DNA of 64,000 nucleotides from Tanypteryx hageni (lineage: Eukaryota; Arthropoda; Insecta; Odonata; Petaluridae), in assembly GCA_028673005.1 (NCBI GenBank), contig CM054120.1, positions 72,961,533 through 73,025,532 of the forward strand. The letters run 5' to 3'. The notes beneath the pieces were generated by a model that searched no databases, was not told the DNA's origin, and was given only the letters and a program-made list of their open reading frames with translations. This document shows, piece after piece, positions 48,495-60,230 of this stretch; within the stretch, counting starts at the first letter, position 1, and every line of letters starts with the position of its first letter. The position numbers and the translations under genes are program-made.

Positions 48495-49244
48495 AGATTC
48501 ATGGAACCTCAAAAGCGAGACAACCAAATAAATAAGAACATATATAGGAAATTAAAGGTACAATGTCCTTGCGGATAGATAGAATTACAAAATTACAATG
48601 CAGAAGAACAGCTTTTGTTCTACTACACTGCATACAATAAATTAAATTTTATATGAATAATGTCAAAGTGATACAATTCACTCATGCACATTTTCTCAAT
48701 CACCTTATCCAACTTGCTCTACATCACACAAATCTAGAAGCTAAAATTGGCCCTTATATTGTGTAAGTAATTCTTCATATATTTTTCCCTTTCTTTTCAT
48801 AAAGAAATATGGAATATTTGGATGGAACGTTCAGGATAATAAACAATCAGATTGTGGAGGGTCCAAGAAACTGCCAGATGTTGAGTAATGTTTCACATTG
48901 TTCAATTTGGTGTATATTCTTGTCTTTTTTGACATTGATGTTGTATAAAATCATTGATATCTCGTATTTAACCTGGTGTAGGAAAACATTTTTGTTCTTG
49001 GAGGCCTATTAATGGTTTTGATCCCGAGAAAATTTCACGATGTGAATTAACCAGTAAAACCTCTAATTTTTCTTTATCATGTGAAAAGGAAAGAAAAACA
49101 CATTCACCAAGCAACAACATCAAAGACCTTCAACAACATTGGGACAACAATTGTGCATCAAAACAATGGTTAAGATTAAGAGAACTTCTTGGGAAGAATG
49201 ATTTACTGACAGCAATTAATATAACATTGCCACCTGGCATGTAG
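48495..49244 (+). pseudogene. Unidentified host-gene exons B-E, V unit 2
   Basis: It begins inside block B at the unit joint; C-D-E joins and TAG at 49242-49244 are kept. Confidence 0.4.
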
Positions 49245-49628
49245 CCAAACAGCAACTGTTTTTAGTAAATAAAAAAATATAAGTTTCTAAATGTTTCCAA
49301 ATAAAAAAATTACTCTAAATTTATTACAAATGATCCATATATTGCTGGTGTCATTAAAACAGCACCATATACCCTCAGAAAACATCCAAAAAATGATTTT
49401 CTGCTGTTGTAAATGGGATAATTCGTGTCACAATAATTCCAACAAATCATGCATAGACAGCAGGCCAAAAAGTAATAATCAACACAATGTACCATAAACT
49501 CAAATTTTATACAGCAACAAAGTATGATAGCAACAACCATATGATAAGTAAATGAAGAGAATGCCAGGGGAAACCTCATACCTCTTTCATACAAAAATCA
49601 CTATTTCCTAATGAAATTACAGGATAAG

Positions 49629-50848
49629 TACATGGTTCTTCAAAGAAATGTTAACACTTATATAATACAGCCAGAAATCACAAGGTGTGAGATCTGGCTT
49701 ATGAGAATTATATTTCTTTCCATAGCAGTAACAAAATGGCAATGAGATTGACTTCAGAGGAAAGAAGAAAGGTTGCTGCATGGATGGAGGTATTTCAGTC
49801 ACCCATGGTGGTTTGCAACAACTGCGATTCACACTCAAGATTGGCCATTTATCACGTTTATAACAAATTCGTCAAAACCAACTCAGTTGCTGATAATTAC
49901 AAAGAGAACAGCGGTCAACATCGAACAGGCCGATCCCCTGCAAGCATAGCTGTTACACAGGTAGCTTTCTTGCATAGCCCAGGGAAGTCAGACAATTCAG
50001 TGCAGAATCTGGTTTCCCCCGGGCAATGGTGTGAAGAATCATGAACAAGGAACTGGGAATGTGGCCATATCATTTGCAGATTGTTCAAGCCTTATGTACT
50101 GCTCATGTTGATGCTTGCAAAATTTTCTTAGAGGTGAATAATTTGAAACCTGACATTCACAGTCTAGTGGCATTCAGCAACAAGGAAACCTTTCACATAA
50201 GCAGACACTTGAACAAACATAACTGTGTCTTCTGGGATACTGAGATTCCTCATTTTGTGCATGAGCATGAATGAGACATTCCCAAGATGAATGTCCAGTG
50301 TGCAATCACTGGAGCAGGGATGGTAGGGCCATATTTTTTTAAAAACACCACAATCAATGGTGGCCACTTCTCACACGATGGAGAATTACGCATAGGACAA
50401 CCTACCACGACAAATCTGGCTTACCGGATACTTTCCATTGGAAGGTGCTCAACCCCACTTTGCTTTGAATGTTTACGCTCATCTTAGCAGAAAATTTGAC
50501 CGGAGATGGATTGGCAGAGCAGGGCCTCCGAAATGGCCAGCACATTCACCAGATCTCACACCTTGTGATTTCTAGCTGTGGGGTATGGGAAAAGCATGTA
50601 TTTATGATACCAATTTACATGATGTGCGAGACCTCCAACAGAATATTGAAAATATGTTTGCATCAATACCAAAATAAATGTGCCTCCGGGCTCTGGAGAC
50701 CACCTGGTGAAGATTCCAGGCATGTGTTGACAATAGTGGCAAACTAGTGGAGACTCTTTGTTATCATGTTACAGTGTATTATCCATTTTGTTTCAATTAA
50801 AATCGATAGTCCCGTATAAGTGTTAACATTTTTTGGAAGAACCCTGTA
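49629..50848 (+). mobile_element. Tc1/mariner element, V unit 2
   Basis: TA boundaries at 49629 and 50847; the same broken transposase (SNKETF, missing second Asp). Confidence 0.85.
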
Positions 50849-51334
50849 TATCAGAAAGGATTGAACAATATAGTGCATTAATTTTAAACAAAAAAAAAAC
50901 AAATGAATTGAAGCAGAAATGTCTCAACTGAGTTTGCAATAAAGAGTTCTTATAGTTGTGCAATGTATCTAAACTCAATTGTTGATGGTGACACAATGTT
51001 CATTGAGAATGGAGCATGCCAACAGCTATGACAATATGACCTGTCAGTATTGAGCCAAAATAAGAAGACTACCTGGACAACCAAGGAATGCTCTAACACC
51101 AAGAAAACAGCAATATCACTTATGAATCAAATCATGCCGTACGCAGAAGTCAACACATTGTCTATCAATTGAAAAAACTGCATCCAGCAAGATAAGTATG
51201 AGAAGAGGATGCCAGGGGAAACCTCATACCTCTTTCAAAAAAGCAAAAGTGATTTCCAAATAAAATTACGGGATAAGTACATCAGAAAGAAATGAACAAT
51301 ACAGTGCATTAATTATAAAGTTTTTAAAAAACAA

Positions 51335-51685
51335 ATGAATGTCCCATTTGAAGCAGATATGTCTCAATTGAGCTTACAATCAAGAGTCATTGTGGAATAT
51401 ATCAAAACTCAAACTTTGATGGTGACACAACATTCATTCAGAATGGAACATGCCAACAATTATAATAATACAACCTGTCAGTATAGAGCCAAAATAAGAG
51501 GACTTTTAGGACTACCAAGGAATGCTCTAACACCAAAAAAATGTCAACATCACTCAGGACTAAGATCGTGCCCAGTCCACAGAATTCAGCATGTTGTCAA
51601 TCAATTGGAACGATTGCATCCACGACCAAATGTTGAAGAATTTACTCAAGACTTTCACTTGCACAATCCACTTTTTAACAAGTAA
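51335..51685 (+). CDS. 116-codon frame of unknown nature, V unit 2
   Basis: Same frame as 47106-47456, unchanged at protein level. Possible decayed mariner-type DNA-binding region; not recognised with confidence. Confidence 0.25.
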   Translation: MNVPFEADMSQLSLQSRVIVEYIKTQTLMVTQHSFRMEHANNYNNTTCQYRAKIRGLLGLPRNALTPKKCQHHSGLRSCPVHRIQHVVNQLERLHPRPNVEEFTQDFHLHNPLFNK

Positions 51686-52723
51686 CATAAGACCACGTGA
51701 CATACAGACGGAAGAAGGAATTGCATTGGATTTCATTTTACACAGATCATACCTTCATAAGATTCAATATCTAATACAAATTTTGGAGGTATGAAAACAT
51801 ACTGCCTTATAAAACATAGTAATAATCACCCTTAATTTGAGTAACACAGTAATTCAACCAAGGGGTTGAATGGACTTAATTCAGCATATTTTCTAACCAA
51901 ACAATTAATAAAAAAAATTATCAACATTGACAGCCGAGATTTAAATCTCTTCAAGAAATGTTCTATCAGCACATCTTTCGAAAACCAAATTAAATATTTA
52001 TAACATAATATCATTCTACTAAAATGACAAATGCCTGGTAACACTGTACAATCAGGTAAACATACATTCCTTATAATCAACATTATAATCAAGTTGTTAA
52101 ACAAGTGAAGCAATAGTATTTATTTACATAAGGAACTCAGTTTTGGCATTATGATTACCCTTTCTTTCCAGAGTACATTAGGACACTAACAAACTGATAA
52201 TTCTAAGATAGGAAAGGAAGGGCCATGCTTCTATATAAAGTGTACTCGACACAAATCAACAATTATCAGTGCTTAAAATTTACATTTATGATTCAATATA
52301 TACATAAAGACAGTTTATAAAATAGATACAAATGGAACCTTGTGAAATTATAATTAACAATAAGTGCCACAGATCATAACAACGTAATTAAGTGGCATCT
52401 CATTCTACAGAATTATTCATAAAAATTTTGCTTCAATGCAAAAATAAACAATCAACAGCAATTGTAGATGGAATTTAATAGCATAACATTGGTCACTTCC
52501 AGGGATAATGCCATTATCTGATATACACAAGTTTTACTATTTATTTTTTCATTTGCAGTTATACAGCTTCATCAAATATGTACCATCTTTTAATATAATA
52601 AGAAATGTTTTAAGCTAAAATGGAGGCCATAACAGAAAATTTCAATGGCATCCTTAAGCCAAAGCATCATTTAAAAATGACAAGCAACACATCTACGAAC
52701 ACCACAGGCAAACTGGTTACCAC

Positions 52724-53473
52724 AGATTCATGGAACCTCAAAAGCGAGACAACCAAATAAATAAGAACATATATAGGAAATTAAAGGTACAATGTCCTTG
52801 CGGATAGATAGAATTACAAAATTACAATGCAGAAGAACAGCTTTTGTTCTACTACACTGCATACAATAAATTAAATTTTATATGAATAATGTCAAAGTGA
52901 TACAATTCACTCATGCACATTTTCTCAATCACCTTATCCAACTTGCTCTACATCACACAAATCTAGAAGCTAAAATTGGCCCTTATATTGTGTAAGTAAT
53001 TCTTCATATATTTTTCCCTTTCTTTTCATAAAGAAATATGGAATATTTGGATGGAACGTTCAGGATAATAAACAATCAGATTGTGGAGGGTCCAAGAAAC
53101 TGCCAGATGTTGAGTAATGTTTCACATTGTTCAATTTGGTGTATATTCTTGTCTTTTTTGACATTGATGTTGTATAAAATCATTGATATCTCGTATTTAA
53201 CCTGGTGTAGGAAAACATTTTTGTTCTTGGAGGCCTATTAATGGTTTTGATCCCGAGAAAATTTCACGATGTGAATTAACCAGTAAAACCTCTAATTTTT
53301 CTTTATCATGTGAAAAGGAAAGAAAAACACATTCACCAAGCAACAACATCAAAGACCTTCAACAACATTGGGACAACAATTGTGCATCAAAACAATGGTT
53401 AAGATTAAGAGAACTTCTTGGGAAGAATGATTTACTGACAGCAATTAATATAACATTGCCACCTGGCATGTAG
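52724..53473 (+). pseudogene. Unidentified host-gene exons B-E, V unit 3
   Basis: As in unit 2; TAG at 53471-53473. Confidence 0.4.
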
Positions 53474-53857
53474 CCAAACAGCAACTGTTTTTAGTAAATA
53501 AAAAAATATAAGTTTCTAAATGTTTCCAAATAAAAAAATTACTCTAAATTTATTACAAATGATCCATATATTGCTGGTGTCATTAAAACAGCACCATATA
53601 CCCTCAGAAAACATCCAAAAAATGATTTTCTGCTGTTGTAAATGGGACAATTCGTGTCACAATAATTCCAACAAATCATGCATAGACAGCAGGCCAAAAA
53701 GTAATAATCAACACAATGTACCATAAACTCAAATTTTATACAGCAACAAAGTATGATAGCAACAACCATATGATAAGTAAATGAAGAGAATGCCAGGGGA
53801 AACCTCATACCTCTTTCATACAAAAATCACTATTTCCTAATGAAATTACAGGATAAG

Positions 53858-55058
53858 TACATGGTTCTTCAAAGAAATGTTAACACTTATATAATACAGC
53901 CAGAAATCACAAGGTGTGAGATCTGGCTTATGAGAATTATATTTCTTTCCATAGCAGTAACAAAATGGCAATGAGATTGACTTCAGAGGAAAGAAGAAAG
54001 GTTGCTGCATGGATGGAGGTATTTCAGTCAACTGCGATTCACACTCAAGATTGGCCATTTATCACGTTTATAACAAATTCGTCAAAACCAACTCAGTTGC
54101 TGATAATTACAAAGAGAACAGCGGTCAACATCGAACAGGCCGATCCCCTGCAAGCATAGCTGTTACACAGGTAGCTTTCTTGCATAGCCCAGGGAAGTCA
54201 GACAATTCAGTGCAGAATCTGGTTTCCCCCGGGCAATGGTGTGAAGAATCATGAACAAGGAACTGGGAATGTGGCCATATCATTTGCAGATTGTTCAAGC
54301 CTTATGTACTGCTCATGTTGATGCTTGCAAAATTTTCTTAGAGGTGAATAATTTGAAACCTGACATTCACAGTCTAGTGGCATTCAGCAACAAGGAAACC
54401 TTTCACATAAGCAGACACTTGAACAAACATAACTGTGTCTTCTGGGATACTGAGATTCCTCATTTTGTGCATGAGCATGAATGAGACATTCCCAAGATGA
54501 ATGTCCAGTGTGCAATCACTGGAGCAGGGATGGTAGGGCCATATTTTTTTAAAAACACCACAATCAATGGTGGCCACTTCTCACACGATGGAGAATTACG
54601 CATAGGACAACCTACCACGACAAATCTGGCTTACCGGATACTTTCCATTGGAAGGTGCTCAACCCCACTTTGCTTTGAATGTTTACGCTCATCTTAGCAG
54701 AAAATTTGACCGGAGATGGATTGGCAGAGCAGGGCCTCCGAAATGGCCAGCACATTCACCAGATCTCACACCTTGTGATTTCTAGCTGTGGGGTATGGGA
54801 AAAGCATGTATTTATGATACCAATTTACATGATGTGCGAGACCTCCAACAGAATATTGAAAATATGTTTGCATCAATACCAAAATAAATGTGCCTCCGGG
54901 CTCTGGAGACCACCTGGTGAAGATTCCAGGCATGTGTTGACAATAGTGGCAAACTAGTGGAGACTCTTTGTTATCATGTTACAGTGTATTATCCATTTTG
55001 TTTCAATTAAAATCGATAGTCCCGTATAAGTGTTAACATTTTTTGGAAGAACCCTGTA
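53858..55058 (+). mobile_element. Tc1/mariner element, V unit 3
   Basis: TA boundaries at 53858 and 55057. The 19 bp after GTATTTCAGTCA (present in the other units) is lost, shifting the N-terminal frame. Confidence 0.85.
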
Positions 55059-55544
55059 TATCAGAAAGGATTGAACAATATAGTGCATTAATTTTAAACA
55101 AAAAAAAAACAAATGAATTGAAGCAGAAATGTCTCAACTGAGTTTGCAATAAAGAGTTCTTATAGTTGTGCAATGTATCTAAACTCAATTGTTGATGGTG
55201 ACACAATGTTCATTGAGAATGGAGCATGCCAACAGCTATGACAATATGACCTGTCAGTATTGAGCCAAAATAAGAAGACTACCTGGACAACCAAGGAATG
55301 CTCTAACACCAAGAAAACAGCAATATCACTTATGAATCAAATCATGCCGTACGCAGAAGTCAACACATTGTCTATCAATTGAAAAAACTGCATCCAGCAA
55401 GATAAGTATGAGAAGAGGATGCCAGGGGAAACCTCATACCTCTTTCAAAAAAGCAAAAGTGATTTCCAAATAAAATTACGGGATAAGTACATCAGAAAGA
55501 AATGAACAATACAGTGCATTAATTATAAAGTTTTTAAAAAACAA

Positions 55545-55895
55545 ATGAATGTCCCATTTGAAGCAGATATGTCTCAATTGAGCTTACAATCAAGAGTCAT
55601 TGTGGAATATATCAAAACTCAAACTTTGATGGTGACACAACATTCATTCAGAATGGAACATGCCAACAATTATAATAATACAACCTGTCAGTATAGAGCC
55701 AAAATAAGAGGACTTTTAGGACTACCAAGGAATGCTCTAACACCAAAAAAATGTCAACATCACTCAGGACTAAGATCGTGCCCAGTCCACAGAATTCAGC
55801 ATGTTGTCAATCAATTGGAACGATTGCATCCACGACCAAATGTTGAAGAATTTACTCAAGACTTTCACTTGCACAATCCACTTTTTAACAAGTAA
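55545..55895 (+). CDS. 116-codon frame of unknown nature, V unit 3
   Basis: Same as at 51335-51685. Confidence 0.25.
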   Translation: MNVPFEADMSQLSLQSRVIVEYIKTQTLMVTQHSFRMEHANNYNNTTCQYRAKIRGLLGLPRNALTPKKCQHHSGLRSCPVHRIQHVVNQLERLHPRPNVEEFTQDFHLHNPLFNK

Positions 55896-56933
55896 CATAA
55901 GACCACGTGACATACAGACGGAAGAAGGAATTGCATTGGATTTCATTTTACACAGATCATACCTTCATAAGATTCAATATCTAATACAAATTTTGGAGGT
56001 ATGAAAACATACTGCCTTATAAAACATAGTAATAATCACCCTTAATTTGAGTAACACAGTAATTCAACCAAGGGGTTGAATGGACTTAATTCAGCATATT
56101 TTCTAACCAAACAATTAATAAAAAAAATTATCAACATTGACAGCCGAGATTTAAATCTCTTCAAGAAATGTTCTATCAGCACATCTTTCGAAAACCAAAT
56201 TAAATATTTATAACATAATATCATTCTACTAAAATGACAAATGCCTGGTAACACTGTACAATCAGGTAAACATACATTCCTTATAATCAACATTATAATC
56301 AAGTTGTTAAACAAGTGAAGCAATAGTATTTATTTACATAAGGAACTCAGTTTTGGCATTATGATTACCCTTTCTTTCCAGAGTACATTAGGACACTAAC
56401 AAACTGATAATTCTAAGATAGGAAAGGAAGGGCCATGCTTCTATATAAAGTGTACTCGACACAAATCAACAATTATCAGTGCTTAAAATTTACATTTATG
56501 ATTCAATATATACATAAAGACAGTTTATAAAATAGATACAAATGGAACCTTGTGAAATTATAATTAACAATAAGTGCCACAGATCATAACAACGTAATTA
56601 AGTGGCATCTCATTCTACAGAATTATTCATAAAAATTTTGCTTCAATGCAAAAATAAACAATCAACAGCAATTGTAGATGGAATTTAATAGCATAACATT
56701 GGTCACTTCCAGGGATAATGCCATTATCTGATATACACAAGTTTTACTATTTATTTTTTCATTTGCAGTTATACAGCTTCATCAAATATGTACCATCTTT
56801 TAATATAATAAGAAATGTTTTAAGCTAAAATGGAGGCCATAACAGAAAATTTCAATGGCATCCTTAAGCCAAAGCATCATTTAAAAATGACAAGCAACAC
56901 ATCTACGAACACCACAGGCAAACTGGTTACCAC

Positions 56934-57683
56934 AGATTCATGGAACCTCAAAAGCGAGACAACCAAATAAATAAGAACATATATAGGAAATTAAAGGTAC
57001 AATGTCCTTGCGGATAGATAGAATTACAAAATTACAATGCAGAAGAACAGCTTTTGTTCTACTACACTGCATACAATAAATTAAATTTTATATGAATAAT
57101 GTCAAAGTGATACAATTCACTCATGCACATTTTCTCAATCACCTTATCCAACTTGCTCTACATCACACAAATCTAGAAGCTAAAATTGGCCCTTATATTG
57201 TGTAAGTAATTCTTCATATATTTTTCCCTTTCTTTTCATAAAGAAATATGGAATATTTGGATGGAACGTTCAGGATAATAAACAATCAGATTGTGGAGGG
57301 TCCAAGAAACTGCCAGATGTTGAGTAATGTTTCACATTGTTCAATTTGGTGTATATTCTTGTCTTTTTTGACATTGATGTTGTATAAAATCATTGATATC
57401 TCGTATTTAACCTGGTGTAGGAAAACATTTTTGTTCTTGGAGGCCTATTAATGGTTTTGATCCCGAGAAAATTTCACGATGTGAATTAACCAGTAAAACC
57501 TCTAATTTTTCTTTATCATGTGAAAAGGAAAGAAAAACACATTCACCAAGCAACAACATCAAAGACCTTCAACAACATTGGGACAACAATTGTGCATCAA
57601 AACAATGGTTAAGATTAAGAGAACTTCTTGGGAAGAATGATTTACTGACAGCAATTAATATAACATTGCCACCTGGCATGTAG
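56934..57683 (+). pseudogene. Unidentified host-gene exons B-E, V unit 4
   Basis: Spliced frame C-D-E still open; TAG at 57681-57683. Confidence 0.4.
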
Positions 57684-58067
57684 CCAAACAGCAACTGTTT
57701 TTAGTAAATAAAAAAATATAAGTTTCTAAATGTTTCCAAATAAAAAAATTACACTAAATTTATTACAAATGATCCATATATTGCTGGTGTCATTAAAACA
57801 GCACCATATACCCTCAGAAAACATCCAAAAAATGATTTTCTGCTGTTGTAAATGGGACAATTCGTGTCACAATAATTCTAACAAATCATGCATAGACAGC
57901 AGGCCAAAAAGTAATAATCAACACAATGTACCATAAACTCAAATTTTATACAGCAACAAAGTATGATAGCAACAACCATATGATAAGTAAATGAAGAGAA
58001 TGCCAGGGGAAACCTCATACCTCTTTCATACAAAAATCACTATTTCCTAATGAAATTACAGGATAAG

Positions 58068-58368
58068 TACATGGTTCTTCAAAGAAATGTTAACACTTAC
58101 ATAACACAGCCAGAAATCACAAGGTGTGAGATCTGATTTATGAGAATTATATTTCTTTCCATAGCAGTAACAAAATGGCAATGAGATTGACTTCGGAGGT
58201 AAGAAGAAAGGTTGCTGCATGGATGAAGGTCTTTCAGTCACCCATGGTGGTTTGCAACAACTGCGATTCACACTCAAGATTGGCCATTTATCACGTTTAT
58301 AACAAATTTGTCAAAACCAACTCAGTTGCTGATAATTACAAAGGGAACAGCGGTCAACATCGAACAGG
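58068..58368 (+). mobile_element. Tc1/mariner element, V unit 4, 5' 300 bp only
   Basis: TA at 58068 and the 5' inverted repeat are kept. The element is cut after GTCAACATCGAACAGG by the internal deletion. It reads RLTSEVRRKVAAWM for RLTSEERRKVAAWM. Confidence 0.8.
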
Positions 58369-58699
58369 ACCATGCTTCTATATAAAGTGTACTCGACACA
58401 AATCAACAATTATTAGTGCTTAAATTTTACATTTATGATTCAATATATACATAAAGACAGTTTATAAAATACATTCAAATGGAACCTTGTGAAATTATAA
58501 TTAACAATAAGTGCCACAGATCATAACAACGTAATTAAATGGCATCTCATTCTACAGAATTATTCATAAAAAATTTGCTTCAATGCAAACATAAACAATC
58601 AACTGCAATTGTAGATGGAATTTAATAGCAATACAAAACAAATGAATGAACTTAACAAGCTGTATAAAAAACTAACAAAACCTCAGCAACAAGGATAAT

Positions 58700-59100
58700 A
58701 CAGGGTGTCCGTGAAACAGTGGACACATCAAAAAATTTACTTTTTTGTGGAAAATGAAATCACTGGCCATAATCCTACAATATTGCCACATTGGGGTTTA
58801 ACTGTTTGACAATTTCTGGATATAAATTTTCCTAAAAGATGGATTTGAAGAAGCAGGTCTGTTGCATGGCCTACAAGATTGCCAGATTTAATGAACATGG
58901 AATTCTTTCTCTGGGGGTACGTAAAGGAAACTTCATACTAGGCACTTCTTGACAAGATTTGAAAGACCGCTTCATCTCCATGCTGTGAAAAGAATCCCAC
59001 CTGAAATGTGTGACAATGCTTTCCGGACCAGATGGACATTGCGCGAGTATCAAGGGGGGCTGAGGTATAAGTGCATTAAAACGGAGATAAATAGAAAAAA
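58700..59100 (+). mobile_element. Second mariner-type element, decayed fragment
   Basis: CAGGGTGTCCGTGAAA near 58702 resembles a mariner-type terminus. Downstream the frame reads NFPKRWI, SVAWPTRLPDLMNMEFFLWG and YVKETSY, matching the region around the third catalytic Asp (PDLTPxDFFLWGYVK). Here that Asp is Glu (NMEFF). Most of the transposase between terminus and this block is deleted, and several stops follow. Confidence 0.6.
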
Positions 59101-60226
59101 AACTTTTCGAGATTCTGTTTCATGTGATGAAAACTGTACTCTTCTAGCTTTTTCACCCTAAAAGGAGTCTTTCACACTTTGAAACATCCCATTGGAACCT
59201 CTGCTTCAAATAATCAATGTTCAAGGTTATTTTATCCATGGGATACGCAGTTCACTGCCAAGGCGATCAATACAAAACCACTGAAGAGACAGATGCATGC
59301 ATTCTAGCTGCAAAGACAACTATTTTCCTCTCGAGTTTTGCCATTTTCCTTGGATTTCGGCAGTCTGATCACTTCACGAAGTAATCCGGTCTATCATAGA
59401 ATCCAAGCAGGGGAGTAGACAAGTGGCTTCTGATGTTTAATTGGAAAACCTGTAGAGAAAGCAGAAAAGTTCTATTTTCAGTCATTTTGCAAGATTTATA
59501 TTAACTAGTGTAATTGCCTGTCAAATATGATGTCTATGCATGAACCAAGTATTTAAGTTAAAATTTAAATAAAGATTAATGAAACCAACTGTTGATTGAC
59601 CTGAAAGTAAGTAATAATTATAAATTTCACATAATTGAGTGTTCCAGAGAGTAAAAAGTTTTGGGGTCGAATAAAAATTGTATGACAAAGAAATACATTA
59701 TGCTATACAATTCTTATCCCATTCCCTCCCTCCCACCAAAAATAAAAATTCTGGCCCCATGGTGCACATCCTCATGGTCCTATTGGTAAGTGTACCAAGT
59801 TTTAAGTCTCTAATGTTCTTGGTTTTTGAGATATGCTGTTCACACACATACACACACATTGCCTTTTATTAATACTAGCAATACCAGCAAAAGCATTTAG
59901 AGAAGTCAGTCAAAAATCTGCATGCTTAAAATTAATAATAGCCCATTTCTCCTTATAAAATTATGCAACTGACATTTTGAATTTCATGTTTGTTTTTATA
60001 ATTTATATGCACAACTATAATTGCTTTTTAATTCTCGCATTCCAGAATTGAAATAAAGAAAGAAGATTGTTAAAAACGCCCATAGTCCATAAGCAGTTTA
60101 CTGATTAATAATAATCTGCAATTATTAATGTTGCAATTTATTAAGTTCGATATTGCTACAACAATAATTTTGATCTTCATACAAAGCATGAAGCGAATAA
60201 CATATTTCTTTCATCTACTTGAAAGC
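59101..60226. other. Stretch without a gene; possible RTE-type 3' end near 59760-59880
   Basis: GTGTACCAAGTTTTAAGTCT, a run on TTTTTGAGATATGCT, and CACACACATACACACACATT resemble the conserved 3' terminus of RTE-type LINEs or their SINEs. Nothing else here is recognisable. Confidence 0.3.
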
Positions 60227-60230
60227 TTAA

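Larger units (their letters stand above)
48495..52723 (+). repeat. Array V, unit 2 (4,229 bp)
   Basis: Nearly identical to unit 1. Unlike unit 1, CAATTCAGTG (not CAATTAAGTG) keeps the mariner frame open at 49736-50044. Confidence 0.95.
52724..56933 (+). repeat. Array V, unit 3 (4,210 bp)
   Basis: Closest to unit 2. It is 19 bp shorter because of a deletion inside the mariner at 54031/54032. Confidence 0.95.
56934..58628 (+). repeat. Array V, unit 4 (internally deleted, terminal)
   Basis: It matches unit 3 to 58368, then jumps to the sequence matching 56431 (CCATGCTTCTATATAAAG), skipping about 2.1 kb. It runs to 58628, where it meets non-duplicated sequence. It carries more private changes than units 1-3 and keeps TTACACTAAAT, as array U does. 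Confidence 0.9.

Noticed and set aside
44266..58628. Array V as a satellite or CRISPR-like array
   Set aside because: Units are 4.2 kb with gene and transposon content and no short repeat-spacer structure.
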